Assembly (NCBI GenBank): GCA_963678705.1
Contig: OY783204.1
Span: forward strand, 22,702,759 to 22,766,758
Direction: 5' to 3'
DNA: 64,000 nucleotides
Origin: Panorpa germanica
Lineage: Eukaryota > Arthropoda > Insecta > Mecoptera > Panorpidae
Notes under the pieces: generated by a model
The model's database searches: none
What the model was told of the DNA's origin: nothing
What the model saw: the letters and a program-made list of their open reading frames with translations, nothing else
Shown: piece after piece, positions 23,720-34,458 of the stretch
Layout of the letters: each line of letters begins with the position of its first letter
How positions within the stretch are numbered: position 1 is the stretch's first letter
Made by a program: the position numbers and the translations under genes

Positions 23720-24625
23720 TCCTCATGTCAGAAACTGCAAGCACTTAGTTATTTGGATGTCAAAATCCGCATGTAGAGGTAAACACAATAAAGTGGGTCA
23801 CACAGATGTCGTAATACGTTACTGGGGGTCAAAGGTTACTGCAGGGTGTCACACCGAATTGTAATTAGCACAACCGTAGTAATCCCTTAAACACAGCGCC
23901 GAATTAGTTATTTTAACACGAACGGTTTCACGGAATTCTTATAATGCGGCTCTGGCTTCCACTAATGAATGCATTGCGCCACTTTGAAAGTAAAAGTAGA
24001 AGTGAAACGAACGACTTTGAATGGTGTTACAAAACACTTTGGTTATAGAACACTTAAAACAATATATTTTTAAATAAAATAAATGAAAAAACACTTTAAT
24101 TTAATTTTCCCGCGTATAATTTATCACTTTGTTTTATAATATTATTGCGCAGACTTCAGATAACACTTTGCGCAGACTGTTTTGGTTCTACAATATACAA
24201 TAGCATCAATCACTTGCTTTTGCTTTGCGTTAACATGTAGTTGCACGTCCTACCAGTTCTCGGGCTTGTGCGCTCGACTCGGCTTGCTCGGTTCAACTGT
24301 CGGGAAATATTTCCCCACTTTCGCCCATCATGCCGCGAGCGTTCCCCTTCCCCTACCATGCCGCCAACTTTTATATTTGACTCGTGGTCGCCCTGTTATC
24401 CCCCTTGCCGACCTGTTTAGCCTCCCCGCGCAACATTTCTTTCCTCTTGTATTTTTCAAGGTCGCGCTCGCCTTTTGCCCGTTCTTTCTGTGTATATTTT
24501 ATTACGTATTGCTACATAAGCAAGCTCGTCCGTATCGTGTCGTGTCTCTATATCATAACGTTGTATTGCGTTGCGTCTGCGTTTGCGTCTGCGCCAGAGA
24601 TGTTTTTTTACCTTTCGCTTGATTT

Positions 24626-24814
24626 TTACAGTCGGATCGGATGCTGAATGCCAGAATCTCCTGATGCCTCAGTTAACACGTCATATTTGTTGTTCTTATT
24701 ATCACTGCCTGTTGCATACAATACTGGTGCTATAAGTATGACGACATTTTCTGTGACGTGATTTTTAACACTTTTAAGTACGAAAATATTTCTTTTTGTT
24801 TCTTTCGTTCCCAC
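24626..24814 (-). CDS. Hypothetical ORF in the GC-richer island
   Basis: 62 codons beginning MGTKETKRNIFVLKSVKNHV and continuing through VILIAPVLYATGSD. The stop TAA overlaps a possible donor (ACT|GTAAAA), so it could be a first exon rather than a complete frame. A second frame of the same strand is also open upstream (24815-24925). No similarity recognised; low confidence. Confidence 0.15.
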   Translation of the reverse strand: MGTKETKRNIFVLKSVKNHVTENVVILIAPVLYATGSDNKNNKYDVLTEASGDSGIQHPIRL

Positions 24815-25098
24815 CGTTCATGTCCTCTATTTTGTGTCCGAAGATTTCTCGATATTCTCGAGCATTGGGCTGCCAACTTCCTGAGGTGTCATGCCAAAAC
24901 AAAAGATCCGCGTAAAGGAATATTAGACTGCAATTTCATAGAATCCTAGAGCTCATATGTAGGTCATTTGAACATCTCTTTTCTCCATTTCTTATTTGTC
25001 ATCGGGTTTATCTTAAGGTGAAGTTTCTACATTATTGTTTATCAATACATTGTCTGTATTTCATAAGTTCCTATTCATAATATGGTTATCAAAGTAAT

Positions 25099-25537
25099 AA
25101 GACATATGCGTTTTTCAAATACATATACTCAAAATGCAAATACAAAATAGTAAATACATATTTTCTATTTTGTATTTAAATATCTTTTAGGAGTATAGAA
25201 TTTTATATTTTATTTGTAAACTTTTACAAACCTATTTCCTATTTGGAAAATACAAAATACTTTTTTAATTTTTGTTATTTCATAGTTAATCAGTAAATAT
25301 GAAACAAAAATGTTTTAAAACGAAGTCAGTCTTTATCAAAGAGAATTCTCATAATTATTAAAAAAAAAATAACATTTATGTTAGTAACATAAAGAGTATT
25401 CTATTTTCTCCAAAGTCTTTTTAAAATACGTATTTTGTATTTAAATACTAACATGAAATTTAATTTTTATTTTAATATAACGAGGTATTTGCATTTTGTA
25501 TTTAAATGCTTTTGAAAAACTTTTCTGCACATCTCTG
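25099..25537. mobile_element. Non-autonomous hAT element with 8-bp target duplication
   Basis: Right end, reverse-complemented, is CAGAGATGTGCAGAAAAG, a typical hAT terminus. The left end is the decayed AAGACATATGCGTTTTTC. Flanks AAAGTAAT (25091-25098) and AAAGTAAC (25538-25545) match at 7 of 8 positions. Both arms are fold-back runs built from TTTGTATTTAAATAC and its complement. 439 bp, no transposase. An 89-codon frame crosses its right edge by chance. Confidence 0.75.
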
Positions 25538-25545
25538 AAAGTAAC

Positions 25546-26099
25546 GCTCTACGTGTTACATGCTCTCGTATATTCCCGAACTTGTTTGGAGGAATGCATC
25601 TTCGTACAGAACGACCGCGAACTTCTTTATGTTTAAAATTGTCATAGACAACTGATTCGTAACAGGGGGCACTTTTATTATCTACAATAATACAATATAC
25701 GCTATAAACTGTGCTATTGCGAAGCAACTGAAACAATTAGGACAAATCCTCCCAAAGGGAGAACGGTTGGCAACCTTATTCAAGTTGTAGGTATACATAC
25801 TGTCAGCAATACCAAAATCATGATCAAATTAAAGCTGGTAGCACGATTCGATCGTACCATCAATATCACTGTAAGATCACTGACAATACCAATATATGTA
25901 TGTACTTATATTCATACAAGTCTGGTATAATATCAACACAAAACATTATTTTTCTTGTCAATTGTCAGTCCATTTCATTTATTCATGGTTATGTAAATTT
26001 CAAAATACCTTGTTATCACTTTCTAAACATTTGACACGATCTATGAGTGAGCACTGAACATTGAACAACGGACAAACCAACAAAGTGACAGACGAAATT
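25546..26099. other. No gene or repeat recognised
   Basis: GTAGCACGATTCGATCGTACC at 25840-25860 looks like an element end but has no partner. Otherwise AT-rich. Confidence 0.3.
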
Positions 26100-26296
26100 A
26101 CTTTATTGCCTTGTATTCTATTGTACTGTAAAATAACTTACATTAGAACAAATTATGGATTCTTAAAATAAGAGCAGGACAGAAATTTTAGTAGATCAAC
26201 TGGTAAAGCCTATCTATCAGTATATCTATTTATTATTTCATAGTATTAAATCCTGAGGCCCTCCTCTTCAGTATTCTGAAGCTGAATATAGTCCAG
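26100..26296 (-). mobile_element. Jockey-like LINE 3' end, short remnant
   Basis: Minus-strand translation near 26295 gives DYIQLQNTEEEGLR, which aligns with DYLQQTEEEGPSHLN at the end of ORF2 in the 30221-30640 element. The remainder is an AT-rich 3' UTR whose end is not well defined. Confidence 0.5.
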
Positions 26297-26670
26297 AAAA
26301 ATCGTTCTTTATTATAATTAGTGTGAAGTTTATGCAATAATTATTGAAAGGTGTGCTAATATTGTGAATTCAAAATTTGATATTCTGTTTTATCAGTTAA
26401 TGTAGCAAGTTAGCTATGCAAATGAGTAATGACATTTGAAATTCTAATTTTTGTTTTATTATTATGATAAAATTTGACGGTATGCTATAGAATTCGATAG
26501 ACGTGCTAGTAGGTAGCACGTAGTCATGCTATTCTGAAGAAAATCTTAGCTTCTAGCATGTGTATACAGTACAGTATTTAGTGTCTGGTTTATTTTTTAT
26601 TTTTATGTGTGTATTTTTCTTAACTTTGCTACGTATTTGTATGGATTTGAGCATGCTATTTCAATAGCAT
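26297..26670. other. No gene recognised; perfect hairpin
   Basis: CATGCTATT TC AATAGCATG at 26652-26671 is a perfect 9-bp inverted repeat. GTGCTAGTAGGTAGCAC at 26504-26520 is a smaller one. Confidence 0.4.
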
Positions 26671-27009
26671 GTGTGTCGAAACTTCGAACCTCTTTTAATC
26701 GTAGAGTCATTTTATTTATTCTACGAAACATGGAAGAAAATGAAAGAGGAAGAGAAAACGAATACGAGGTCTAGAGTAAGCTGTATGTTTAGTCGTATAA
26801 ATGTGTTACTGTCAGCAGTTGAAGAACCAAAACCCATTGATGTGCGTCCTTTAGTGCGAATTATTTCCCATAATACGCAGCGCTGTGGACAAGCTGCTGC
26901 AACAAGAAATTGGTTCAGTAGCAAATACGCATACATAAAGGAAGTCGCAAGCCACGTGCAAATGCCGTATGCGACAAGCTTGCCGTGTGGTACGCACAGT
27001 GAGCTTTGA
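26671..27009 (+). CDS. Unrecognised 112-codon ORF
   Basis: Starts at a non-ATG codon context; the first in-frame ATG is in WKKMKEEEK near 26737. The second half (from about 26830) is GC-richer than its surroundings and encodes VRIISHNTQRCGQAAATRNW. No domain, signal peptide or membrane segment is evident, and no family is recognised. It lies just upstream of the 3' end of an oppositely oriented LINE. It may be part of an old DNA element or a chance frame. Confidence 0.15.
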   Translation: MCRNFEPLLIVESFYLFYETWKKMKEEEKTNTRSRVSCMFSRINVLLSAVEEPKPIDVRPLVRIISHNTQRCGQAAATRNWFSSKYAYIKEVASHVQMPYATSLPCGTHSEL

Positions 27010-27029
27010 AGTAAGGCTAAGTTAACACG

Positions 27030-27771
27030 GTATTTCTTTTTTATTATATTTATTTACTTATTTGCCTTGACTTTCTTTCGTCATAGCCACCATCAAACAT
27101 TTTTTATACATCTTTTATAATTTATAATTCAATTTTACAAATTTCTAAATATTTCAATAATTCACTGATTAATTTTGAATCACTTAACAAAAATTTAGTA
27201 TTAACGGGAAAAGTTTTAATCACATCTAATATATCACTATTCAATTTTGATCTTTGTAAACTATAATTTATGCATTCAAATATAATATGATCCAAAGTTC
27301 CTTCTTTACCACTTTGACATCTATCGTCAGATTTAATATTAATTTTGTACAGATGAGCTGGAGTTTTGCAATGATTACTTTTGATTCTGATTATAGTTGA
27401 TATAATTTTGCGGGACTCATTTCTAAACCATCTCTTCTTACTTAAATTTGGATGTAACATATAATGATCTCTTCCTTTTAACTGACTTTTGTTAATGAAA
27501 TCTTTGTTTCTCAAATTGAAGTTTTATTTTTTGATTATATTAAAAATTTCACTTTCATCTCAATTTCTAAATTTATTGATTCCTTTGCCAATTTATCCGC
27601 AATTTCGTTTCCTCTTATTCCACAATGTCCTGGTATCCACATAAATTTTAGGGTATTATTTTTATATATTGTATTGTATTTACTAAGCGAACCTAAAGTC
27701 ATAAAAAATTCTTTTGCAAAATTTGGTTGCGAATATAAAATAATGAATAGATACCTAAACAAGCTAAACAC
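27030..27771 (-). mobile_element. 5'-truncated LINE with RNase H and ORF2 carboxy end
   Basis: Two adjoining minus-strand frames belong to one ORF2. 27535-27771 holds FMWIPGHCGIRGNEIADKLA, the RNase H carboxy motif. After a frameshift, 27122-27514 holds a zinc-knuckle-like block (CQSGKEGTLDHIIFEC) and ends LLKYLEICKIEL at the stop 27122. A short 3' UTR with ATGGTGGCTATGACGAAAG and an A/T-rich tail follows. RNase H at this place is found in I-like and related clades, not in most Jockey elements. The copy at 58349-58712 shares the same end. Dead: 5' truncated and shifted. Confidence 0.85.
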
Positions 27772-28202
27772 ATCGTTCTATTTAGGTGTAGACATAGTAT
27801 TAGTATGTACAAATAATGTATTGTTCTATCATTAAAAATTTCATAAGAGAATGAGATATTTGAATAAATACTTTAAGATAGGTATATGTACTACGATGTA
27901 AGTAAAAGCATACTTACACAAAAATTTAAAATGTTTGAATCGCGTGTGAGCTATCAGATCGCAAATGAAAGAAAATATTTAAAGTCATGACTGGTTTTAT
28001 TAAAATCATGAAACAGAAGGGAGCACGTAAAAATAATCCGCAGGTGAGCAGCAGCTGAAGTCTTAAGGAAATGTATTATACAACAAAAATGCTATTTTAT
28101 TAAGGGGTTACAACACCCTAAGATGATAAAACAGACGTTGATTTTTATGAATTTCTGAAACTAAACTATTTTTATGCGTATTGTAACGTGCAGGTTATAT
28201 AT
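27772..28202. other. No gene or repeat recognised
   Basis: AT-rich, nothing supported. Confidence 0.35.
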
Positions 28203-28834
28203 AATGGGTTTGTGTCCTATGTCTTAATTTCTATAAAAGTGTACTATATATTGATAAAGTGAGTTACTAGAACCTCAAATGTTCAGATATTTTTTAATAA
28301 CTCCTTATATGTTAAGAGATATTAACAATTAAAAAAGTCTTCTGTATCTTAAATTATTAAAGGGATTCAACGTTGAAACATTACAAATGCATGTGACATC
28401 ACAATCCTTGTGTAAGGTTACCAACCTTACAGCTCGAAAATCTCTGCTATATGTATTTATATATCAAAATATCAAATATTATTTTCAGTTATTTCAAGGA
28501 ACAATAAAATTTCAATATTATGTCTGCCTTAGCAGGGTTAAATAAAATAAAAACTTATTATTCTTTGACTTGACTTGATTATTTGATTACCAACAGCTAC
28601 AGAACATTACCACAGCACTGACCTACTCAACAAATACCTGACGTTAAAATGCATTTCACGTCATACAAATATGTCCGACCATTTCTAGCGCTAAAACTAC
28701 AATTCAAACTTGCTAAATCTCCGTCAACATTTAGATATTTAATAAAATAGACACGTCAATACACATTTATTAACATCAATTTCAATCAACAATTGAAAAA
28801 TCGACCACTAAAAAATGAGGACATGAGAATGTGG
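28203..28834 (-). mobile_element. MITE family G, copy with internal insertion
   Basis: Reverse complement of 20162-20535 over both halves: ACCTCAAATGTTCAGATATT and ATCTCCGTCAACATTTAGAT. Between them, about 28385-28640, lies some 255 bp absent from the other copy. AAATGCATGTGACATCAC and AAATGCATTTCACGTCAT bracket the insert, like a diverged duplication. The insert has an AAATAAAATAAAAAC stretch. Confidence 0.65.
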
Positions 28835-29083
28835 GTGAGCAAGTTGTCTTATCATTGGACAGTGTCGCCGCCTACTTTTGAACTGTATTGGTGTTGCCAT
28901 ATGATATACATAACTTCTTTTTTGTATATATTTTAGCTGTAGCTTTTTCAGCTTTCTTGCCTAAGTCGTAGGACTCATTTATAAAATATTTTACATTTCT
29001 TTATGTAATGTTTTATGTAATTAAAACTTTTCTAAATAATAATACTATTACCTACACATAAATGAAATTTGCTACACTTTTAA

Positions 29084-29164
29084 CTAATCATCAACGCTCT
29101 CACCGTCTTCATTAATATCGGAGGAACATATTTCAGAATAGTCTTTGGTTGTGAAGTTTGGACC
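29084..29164 (-). pseudogene. Possible carboxy-terminal coding remnant
   Basis: Minus-strand frame of 26 codons ends ICSSDINEDGESVDD and a stop. An in-frame stop lies just upstream (CTATAAG|GTCC), where an AG could also be a splice acceptor. The acidic tail looks protein-like, but the length is too short to name. The flanking 29165-29290 is GC-richer than usual. Confidence 0.2.
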
Positions 29165-29290
29165 TTATAGAGATCTATAGGCTGGCTATGGCGTATCTGC
29201 GATTTGTCGACGGTATCCAAAGTCTCGAACGGCAAATGTCGCTCAGTTCCATTCAATAGCTTAGTGGGCGCACAATTTATTTGGGAAGGA

Positions 29291-30220
29291 CCTTTTACCT
29301 ATTAAGTAATTAATAACAATTTTTTATTTGTATCAAAGGACACAACAAAACATCAGAACTTTTTTAGATTACATTTATTTTAAACTACACTATTGAATTA
29401 CATATAAATTAATTAAATACTTTAGTTAATAAGAATACTAGTTACGACACTAGGTAAATGTAACTCGCGCTTTAAGTTATAAATAAAAATATGTGTATTT
29501 ATTATTTTATGTATATGCACCAAAAGGTTAAGCGTGCTGTAGGTTTGAGTGATGAAGCGATAAGAACAAATTAGGAGCAAATGCGTAGTGTCGAACCCTA
29601 AAGAAGTGAATCGTAAAACAAAGGTTTACATAAGAAATATTATAGTTTGCACACAGAGAGCAGTGTATATAAAACAACTTGGTATAAAATATAAATGAAT
29701 TGAGACAAAGAAATCTTAAATCTAACATTAATTAAAAATAAAAGCAAGATATTGATATACAAATATGAATATTGCATGCATTTATTAACAGTCTTCAAAT
29801 AATTACCAGCGTTCACACAATAAAAGAAACACATTTATAAAAAAATTCAGGATGGTATATCTTAAGCATATATTTTACAAGAAATGATGTCTGAAATATT
29901 AGCACTGTTGAAAACTGTGAAATTACATTTATTTATCTTAGTAAATGCGTAGTAAGTACTTACAGTATCAGTACGTATTAAATAGGTGGAACATATGTAC
30001 AAATTTAATTAACTCAATGTTTCGAAGGTCGCGTTTGTTTCCATATTATTAGAATATGTCTACAAAGTGACACAATATTTATACTTTTCAATACATTTAT
30101 TTACTCACGAAGATTACTTGTGATATAATAAGGTTTGAATAGTATTAAGAGTTTGTATCTTTAAATATTGGAAGACCTCACAGTAAATGAGAGCGTTGAG
30201 TTGTTCCAGGGTCTGTCCTT
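29291..30220. other. No gene or repeat recognised
   Basis: AT-rich with 64-66 codon frames only; no signature. Confidence 0.35.
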
Positions 30221-30640
30221 TTAATTTGTTTTTAATTTAAATTTATTTATATTGCAATTTGTCATATAGACATTAATCAATTAGGTTTACAATAAAATTC
30301 TATTTCTATTCTATTACTATTTATTACTTCACTTAATTAAGATGTGAGGGACCCTCCTCTTCAGTCTGCTGAAGGTAGTCCTGTCTGGTCACTAATGCAT
30401 TTGGATGGTTCACAACTCGGTCTTTGTATTTCACCGTTCGAGTTTTAATTTCTTGTCTCACTGTAGGTATGGCAAGATCGTGGTGCAGTCTTTCGTTGTA
30501 ATATACCATAGTGCATCTACAATCCTGCGTAATGTTTTAGATTGAAATCTTTGTAAAATCTCAATGTTTGTGTTAGTTAATGTACCCCATAGTTGTAGTC
30601 CTTAATTCCATATCAATGTAGAATTAAATTCAACTTCATT
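30221..30640 (-). mobile_element. 5'-truncated Jockey-clade LINE, end of ORF2
   Basis: Minus-strand translation reads GLQLWGTLTNTNIEILQRFQ, then SKTLRRIV, then (after damage) NERLHHDLAIPTVRQEIKT, then VVNHPNALVTRQDYLQQTEE and the stop near 30342. This parallels 10623-11230 residue by residue, so both are Jockey-clade tails. The 3' UTR runs to an AAATAAATTTAAATTAAAAAC tail near 30221. Several stops and shifts. A family A MITE lies about 30 bp from its broken 5' side. Confidence 0.85.
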
Positions 30641-30672
30641 TGTAGTATTCAAATGAATTAAACAATACTAAA

Positions 30673-30926
30673 CCCAGTAAACAATTTGGTGAAGTGCCCT
30701 ATTTAGTGACGTTTCTCTCACTATTTCACTTCAATTATAGTTCGCATCAATTTTATCTTAATTTGTATTCCGACAGGTGGAGTAATTTCGCCATCTGTAG
30801 ACGATAAAGTAGACATTTTATATGAAAAAATGTGAGAAACTGAACTATGAATGAACTCTTTTATGACAAAAAAATCATGACGCATCTTCAATATGATGTC
30901 AAAGTGACTCCAAAATGTTTACTGGG
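30673..30926 (-). mobile_element. MITE family A, copy 3, intact ends
   Basis: CCCAGTAAACAATTTGGTG at the left and CCAAAATGTTTACTGGG at the right. AA occurs on both flanks. 254 bp. The interior contains CAATTATAGTTCGCATCAA, TAGACGATAAAGTAGACATT and TGACAAAAAAATCATGACGC. One of the best preserved members. Confidence 0.9.
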
Positions 30927-30999
30927 AATTATACTGCCACAAATGCTGTAGTTACCGTGGGAGACCGATTCTCTCCTTTCGAATACATTTATACTGTAT

Positions 31000-31365
31000 A
31001 AGGTAGATTTTAAAATTTATTTTATTTAACTATAAAATTATTTATAGTTATGTTCGCCTGATGTTAATTTATTTTAGTTAAATTTGGTTTATTAAGCTTA
31101 TATCAGTAAGGAATTGGAGCAATTGTTGAATATCTTCTGGATTGTCTGAAAGCATGTCCTTTAGTTCACCACTGATGCTATGTTTTGTTCGTTGAGTTTG
31201 ATATTGTGGGCAGATTACTAGTAGATGATGTCCTGTTATGTGCGTCTGACTGTTGCTGCACTGTGAAGCTGTAGTTTTGCTCATTACATGTTGTATGTCC
31301 TGTTCGCAGTCTGAAGATAGTTTTTTCGAAATGTATGTTGCTCTGATAAGAAATTTCCAACTTTT
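31000..31365 (-). mobile_element. 5'-truncated LINE, ORF2 carboxy end
   Basis: Minus-strand frames joined by one shift near 31275: FRLRTGHTTCNEQ, then a block with GHHLLVICPQYQTQR and a final DISLINQI stop at 31078. RLRTGH followed by Cys/His residues and HHLL.CP.Y...R is usual for ORF2 tails of I-like and Jockey-group LINEs. The 3' UTR contains the hairpin AACTATAAAATTATTTATAG. The sequence differs from the other LINE tails here, so it is a separate family. Confidence 0.75.
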
Positions 31366-32127
31366 ATGTATTTTATTTAATCAATCTCAATTTGTTACTA
31401 CTTATTACTTAAATTAACAACAATTCCAGAAACAAATAAAATGTGACCCAAAACAAACAAATGTATTCCTAGCACTACACTATTTTAAAGATTACCTGCA
31501 ACTTTAATCAAAAATAGATTCACATTTTAGAGAACTAATTATAAGAAAAATATAGTACACAAACATAATTTTATAATATTTAGTGATGTTAAACTTATGG
31601 TGCCTAAAGAATTTCAGAATTTTAAATAATGTATGACAAACAATTAAACGACTTCCAGCCTTAGCATTAGTCAGTATTTAATCTAATATTTGTCTAATTA
31701 ATCTTAGATCTTACTCAAAGTTAAATACAATCTAATCGCAAATCTTTGTATCTATTGAATGACATTACAAGTACATTTATGTATTAATAATGAACAGGCA
31801 AAATAACTTCCTTTTATTTAATTTGATATATAACAAATATTAATCCATCAATTATTTATATTTTTCAGTATTCGCATGTAATGGTATGATACATAGATGC
31901 ATCATATTTAGTGCGGATAACGAATTTGTCGTAACTGCAAAAATTTCTTTTTACGCAACTGTGCGTTCTAGTTATTAATTTTCTGTTGCAAACGATCGTA
32001 TCTGAAGAATAAGGAAACTCTCTTTGAAAAATGAGAATATATAGATGTAAATAATTATCTCAGTTTAAATGTTGGCGCCTAAAATATTTACATTTCAAAT
32101 ATATCAGTACGATTACACAGACTCTAC
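31366..32127. other. No gene or repeat recognised
   Basis: AT-rich; nothing supported. Confidence 0.35.
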
Positions 32128-32194
32128 TACTACACTACGGCGTTATATTATATGCAGAAGTAGAAGTGTGCTATAAGTAGCCACGTAGTGTGGT
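32128..32194. mobile_element. Small palindromic element, tentative
   Basis: CTACACTACGGCG at the left and CCACGTAGTGTGG at the right are imperfect inverted ends of a 67-bp palindrome, with ATAT...AAGTAGAAGTGTGC between. It could be a tiny MITE or a decayed one. Confidence 0.3.
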
Positions 32195-32415
32195 TTTAAA
32201 AATTAATTAAATAATTAGTTATAAGTTTTGCTAAGTTATAAGTTGTTATTATTATTATTATTCAGCTTATCGAACTATGCCTTTGTACAATTCGTTCTAA
32301 GTTTAATGATATATTATTCAATAAATAGATAGTATTTTCAGCTAGTATATAAAAGACTTAAATAAACATTAAACCTTAGATAGAAATACCAAGGTTTAAT
32401 ATGGGTCAGACTAAA

Positions 32416-32646
32416 CCCAGTGATGAAATGTCATATTTTGTGACGTTTCTATTACTATTGCACTTCAATTATAGTTCGCATCAACTTTATCTTCATTTGT
32501 ATTCTGACAGGTGGAGTGGTTCCGTCATTTGTAGCCGATAAAATAGATATTGACTGTGAAGCTGAACTGTAAATGAACTTTTTCATGACAAAAAAATCAT
32601 AGGCATTGTCAATATAATGGCAAAGTGACTCGAAAAAGTTTACTGG
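32416..32646 (-). mobile_element. MITE family A, copy 4
   Basis: The interior is clear (CAATTATAGTTCGCATCAAC, GACAGGTGGAGTGGTT, TGACAAAAAAATCATAGG). The ends are decayed: CCCAGTGATGAAATG on the left and AGTTTACTGG on the right. Confidence 0.8.
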
Positions 32647-33109
32647 TATGTCTAGACATAATTTAGTTAATGACAAATGTTTAGGATCAGGGTTGTGAGT
32701 AAGTTAGATTAGCGATTCATTATAAGAGTAATGGATTTCCAGTATAATATAAAAGTATAGCGATCCTTGAGTCGCTTTTTTTTGTAAATTTGTCTGTTAC
32801 AGAGTAAAGACGTAATTCTACATATTTTTATATAAATTTCGCAATTGTTTATACCATAAAACTTCAAGAAATTAAACAACCTCAAGTCTAAAAGGCGTCA
32901 ATTTATTTATGAAAATATATGAATGTTGAATATCGCATGTTGAAGTCGCACTAGTTTGGATATCGTATTAAACAACGAGTTTACATTTCATATAAAGATT
33001 ACATAATTGTAATTTCTCAAACAGCGGTAAAATAATATTGCATCTCTACCTCTAACCCAAATGAAAACACATTTATAATAATACCAGAATGACCTAATTA
33101 GTCTGAAAT
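32647..33109. other. No gene or repeat recognised
   Basis: AT-rich, nothing supported. Confidence 0.35.
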
Positions 33110-33640
33110 AAAAATAAAAATAAAGCAGGTGCAAATAAACACGATAAACGCTATCAGCTGTGCATATGCCTACCAAATGGTTAAACAAGCACATATCGTT
33201 GTTGTACGCTTTGTTATCTCTGAAGATATCACCGTATCTGTTATCACTACAGACTGCTTTCTGCGTACTCTCACTTTGTTATCACCTTGTTCGATGCAGT
33301 GACGTCATTATTGTAGACCAGTCAAGTAAATAAATAGATTTGATACCTTTAACAGTCCATGTAGTTTATTAATGTTCATGAGATACGACACGTTGATAAC
33401 AGGATGATTCATTTGTTATTAATAATTGATTTAGTGCGATGAGTACGGATTTTAGAATGACCTGATTACACCTGAAGTAATTAGAATTCCGTATGAGTAA
33501 TTAAAAGATTTTTAACAGACCGGAAATGCTAAAAATCCCCATATTTGTAAAATAAGTGACACATGAATCAAAATTTCTGTTATTAGGCAATCGAGCTTTA
33601 TCAGCTGATAAATAGAGATGCTTTATCGTTGCGTAACTTA
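33110..33640. promoter_or_regulatory. Candidate enhancer: GATA and E-box cluster
   Basis: WGATAR-type sites (TTATCT 33211; TTATCA near 33241 and 33281; TGATAA near 33394) lie close to E-boxes (CAGGTG 33126, CAGCTG near 33155, CATATG near 33164). At 33597-33612 TTTATCAGCTGATAAA is a perfect palindrome, an E-box between two GATA sites. A second half-composite, CTATCAGCTG, lies at 33151-33160. GATA-E-box pairing is a known arrangement for GATA/bHLH complexes. No gene is visible next to it, so function is inference. Confidence 0.3.
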
Positions 33641-33883
33641 GATGATATATTTTAGAATGTAAATAACTTAAATATTACATAAAATAATGGTAATTCCACT
33701 AATATTTTACATATCATTAATGTAACAACTTCGCTAAACAGTGAGAAATATATAGTAAAGCTTGGGGCAAAAATTCTACTATAAAAGGTACTATAGTAAT
33801 GGTAAGTTTTAATATTTAAATAGGAATTTTGGTCATAAAGCCAATAACTTTTACTATATATTTGTCATAATGTAAGTTATATA

Positions 33884-34458
33884 CGAGGCATGTTTTTTAA
33901 GTAAGTACCGTTTTGCGTTTCCGCCTTTGCAGCGCTACGGTCGGCGTTCCGCGCATGCGCGCTGGTTACCTACATCTCTTGTCTACGCACTGACGCCATT
34001 ACAGTCTGATTCTTCATTGTATACGTTGTTTACTGAGTGTTTAAGATGCCTCCGACAATCGTGAGTCCCGCCGATTGTGAAGTACGGGCTGTTATACGAT
34101 TTCTTAGTGCTAAAGGCGTAAAACCGATCGATATTCATCGTGAGATCTGTGAAGTTTACGGACAAAACATTATGAGTGATGGAATGGTAAGGAAATGGGT
34201 GTGAGCATTTAGAGATGGCCGCAGCGTCTTCAAGACGATAACGAAGTCAAAACAGTTGTGATACAGTGGTTAACAAGTTAGGCGGCAGAATTTTATGAGG
34301 AGGGTATTCAAAAACTGGTGCCACGTTATGACAATTATGGAAATTATGTAGAAAAGTAGATTAAGGTACAGGCTTTCATGTAAAAATAAAATTATTGCGA
34401 TATCTTTGCACGTCTTTTTTTAATTCCAAAACGGTACTTACTTAAAAAACACGCCTCG
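33884..34458 (+). mobile_element. Internally deleted mariner element
   Basis: Terminal inverted repeats of about 30 bp: CGAGGCATGTTTTTTAAGTA on the left and its inverted partner (CTTAAAAAACACGCCTCG) on the right. TA lies on both sides (33882-33883, 34459-34460). 575 bp against about 1.3 kb for a complete mariner. It keeps the amino-terminal DNA-binding region and a short piece of the transposase carboxy end (AAEFYEEGIQKL-like, then NYGNYVEK), with the catalytic core gone. A deletion derivative that would need a transposase in trans. Confidence 0.9.
34046..34204 (+). pseudogene. Mariner transposase, amino-terminal helix-turn-helix remnant
   Basis: ATG at 34046 opens 52 codons ending at TGA 34202-34204. 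The peptide starts MPPTIVSPADCEVRAVIRFL. It then has IDIHREICEVYGQNIMSDGM and VRKWV, the paired-helix DNA-binding domain that contacts the terminal repeats. In the family the next residues are an acidic linker and the D,D34D catalytic core; both are absent. The stop replaces an Arg codon that is normal here. Past it the frame still shows FRDGR before it degrades. The start is supported by family alignment. Not functional as an enzyme; DNA binding by a truncated product cannot be excluded. Confidence 0.85.

Larger units (their letters stand above)
23280..24960. other. GC-richer island, candidate host promoter or exon region
   Basis: Base composition rises clearly above both flanks, most of all at 24230-24600 (many CpGs, e.g. 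CCATCATGCCGCGAGCG). The direct repeat TGCGCAGACT occurs at 24147 and 24169. Open frames on both strands are longer than elsewhere: 54 codons from an ATG in good context at 23555, 146 codons at 24182-24622 (+) and 62 codons at 24626-24814 (-). None matches a family I recognise. Confidence 0.35.

Noticed and set aside
24182..24622. 146-codon plus-strand ORF, the longest in the region
   Set aside because: The frame opens without a convincing start, has no domain, and lies in GC-rich DNA where stops are rarer. Its hydrophobic look comes from T/C-rich codons.
25467..25736. 89-codon minus-strand ORF
   Set aside because: It crosses the right border of the hAT element and its target duplication, so half of it is transposon end.
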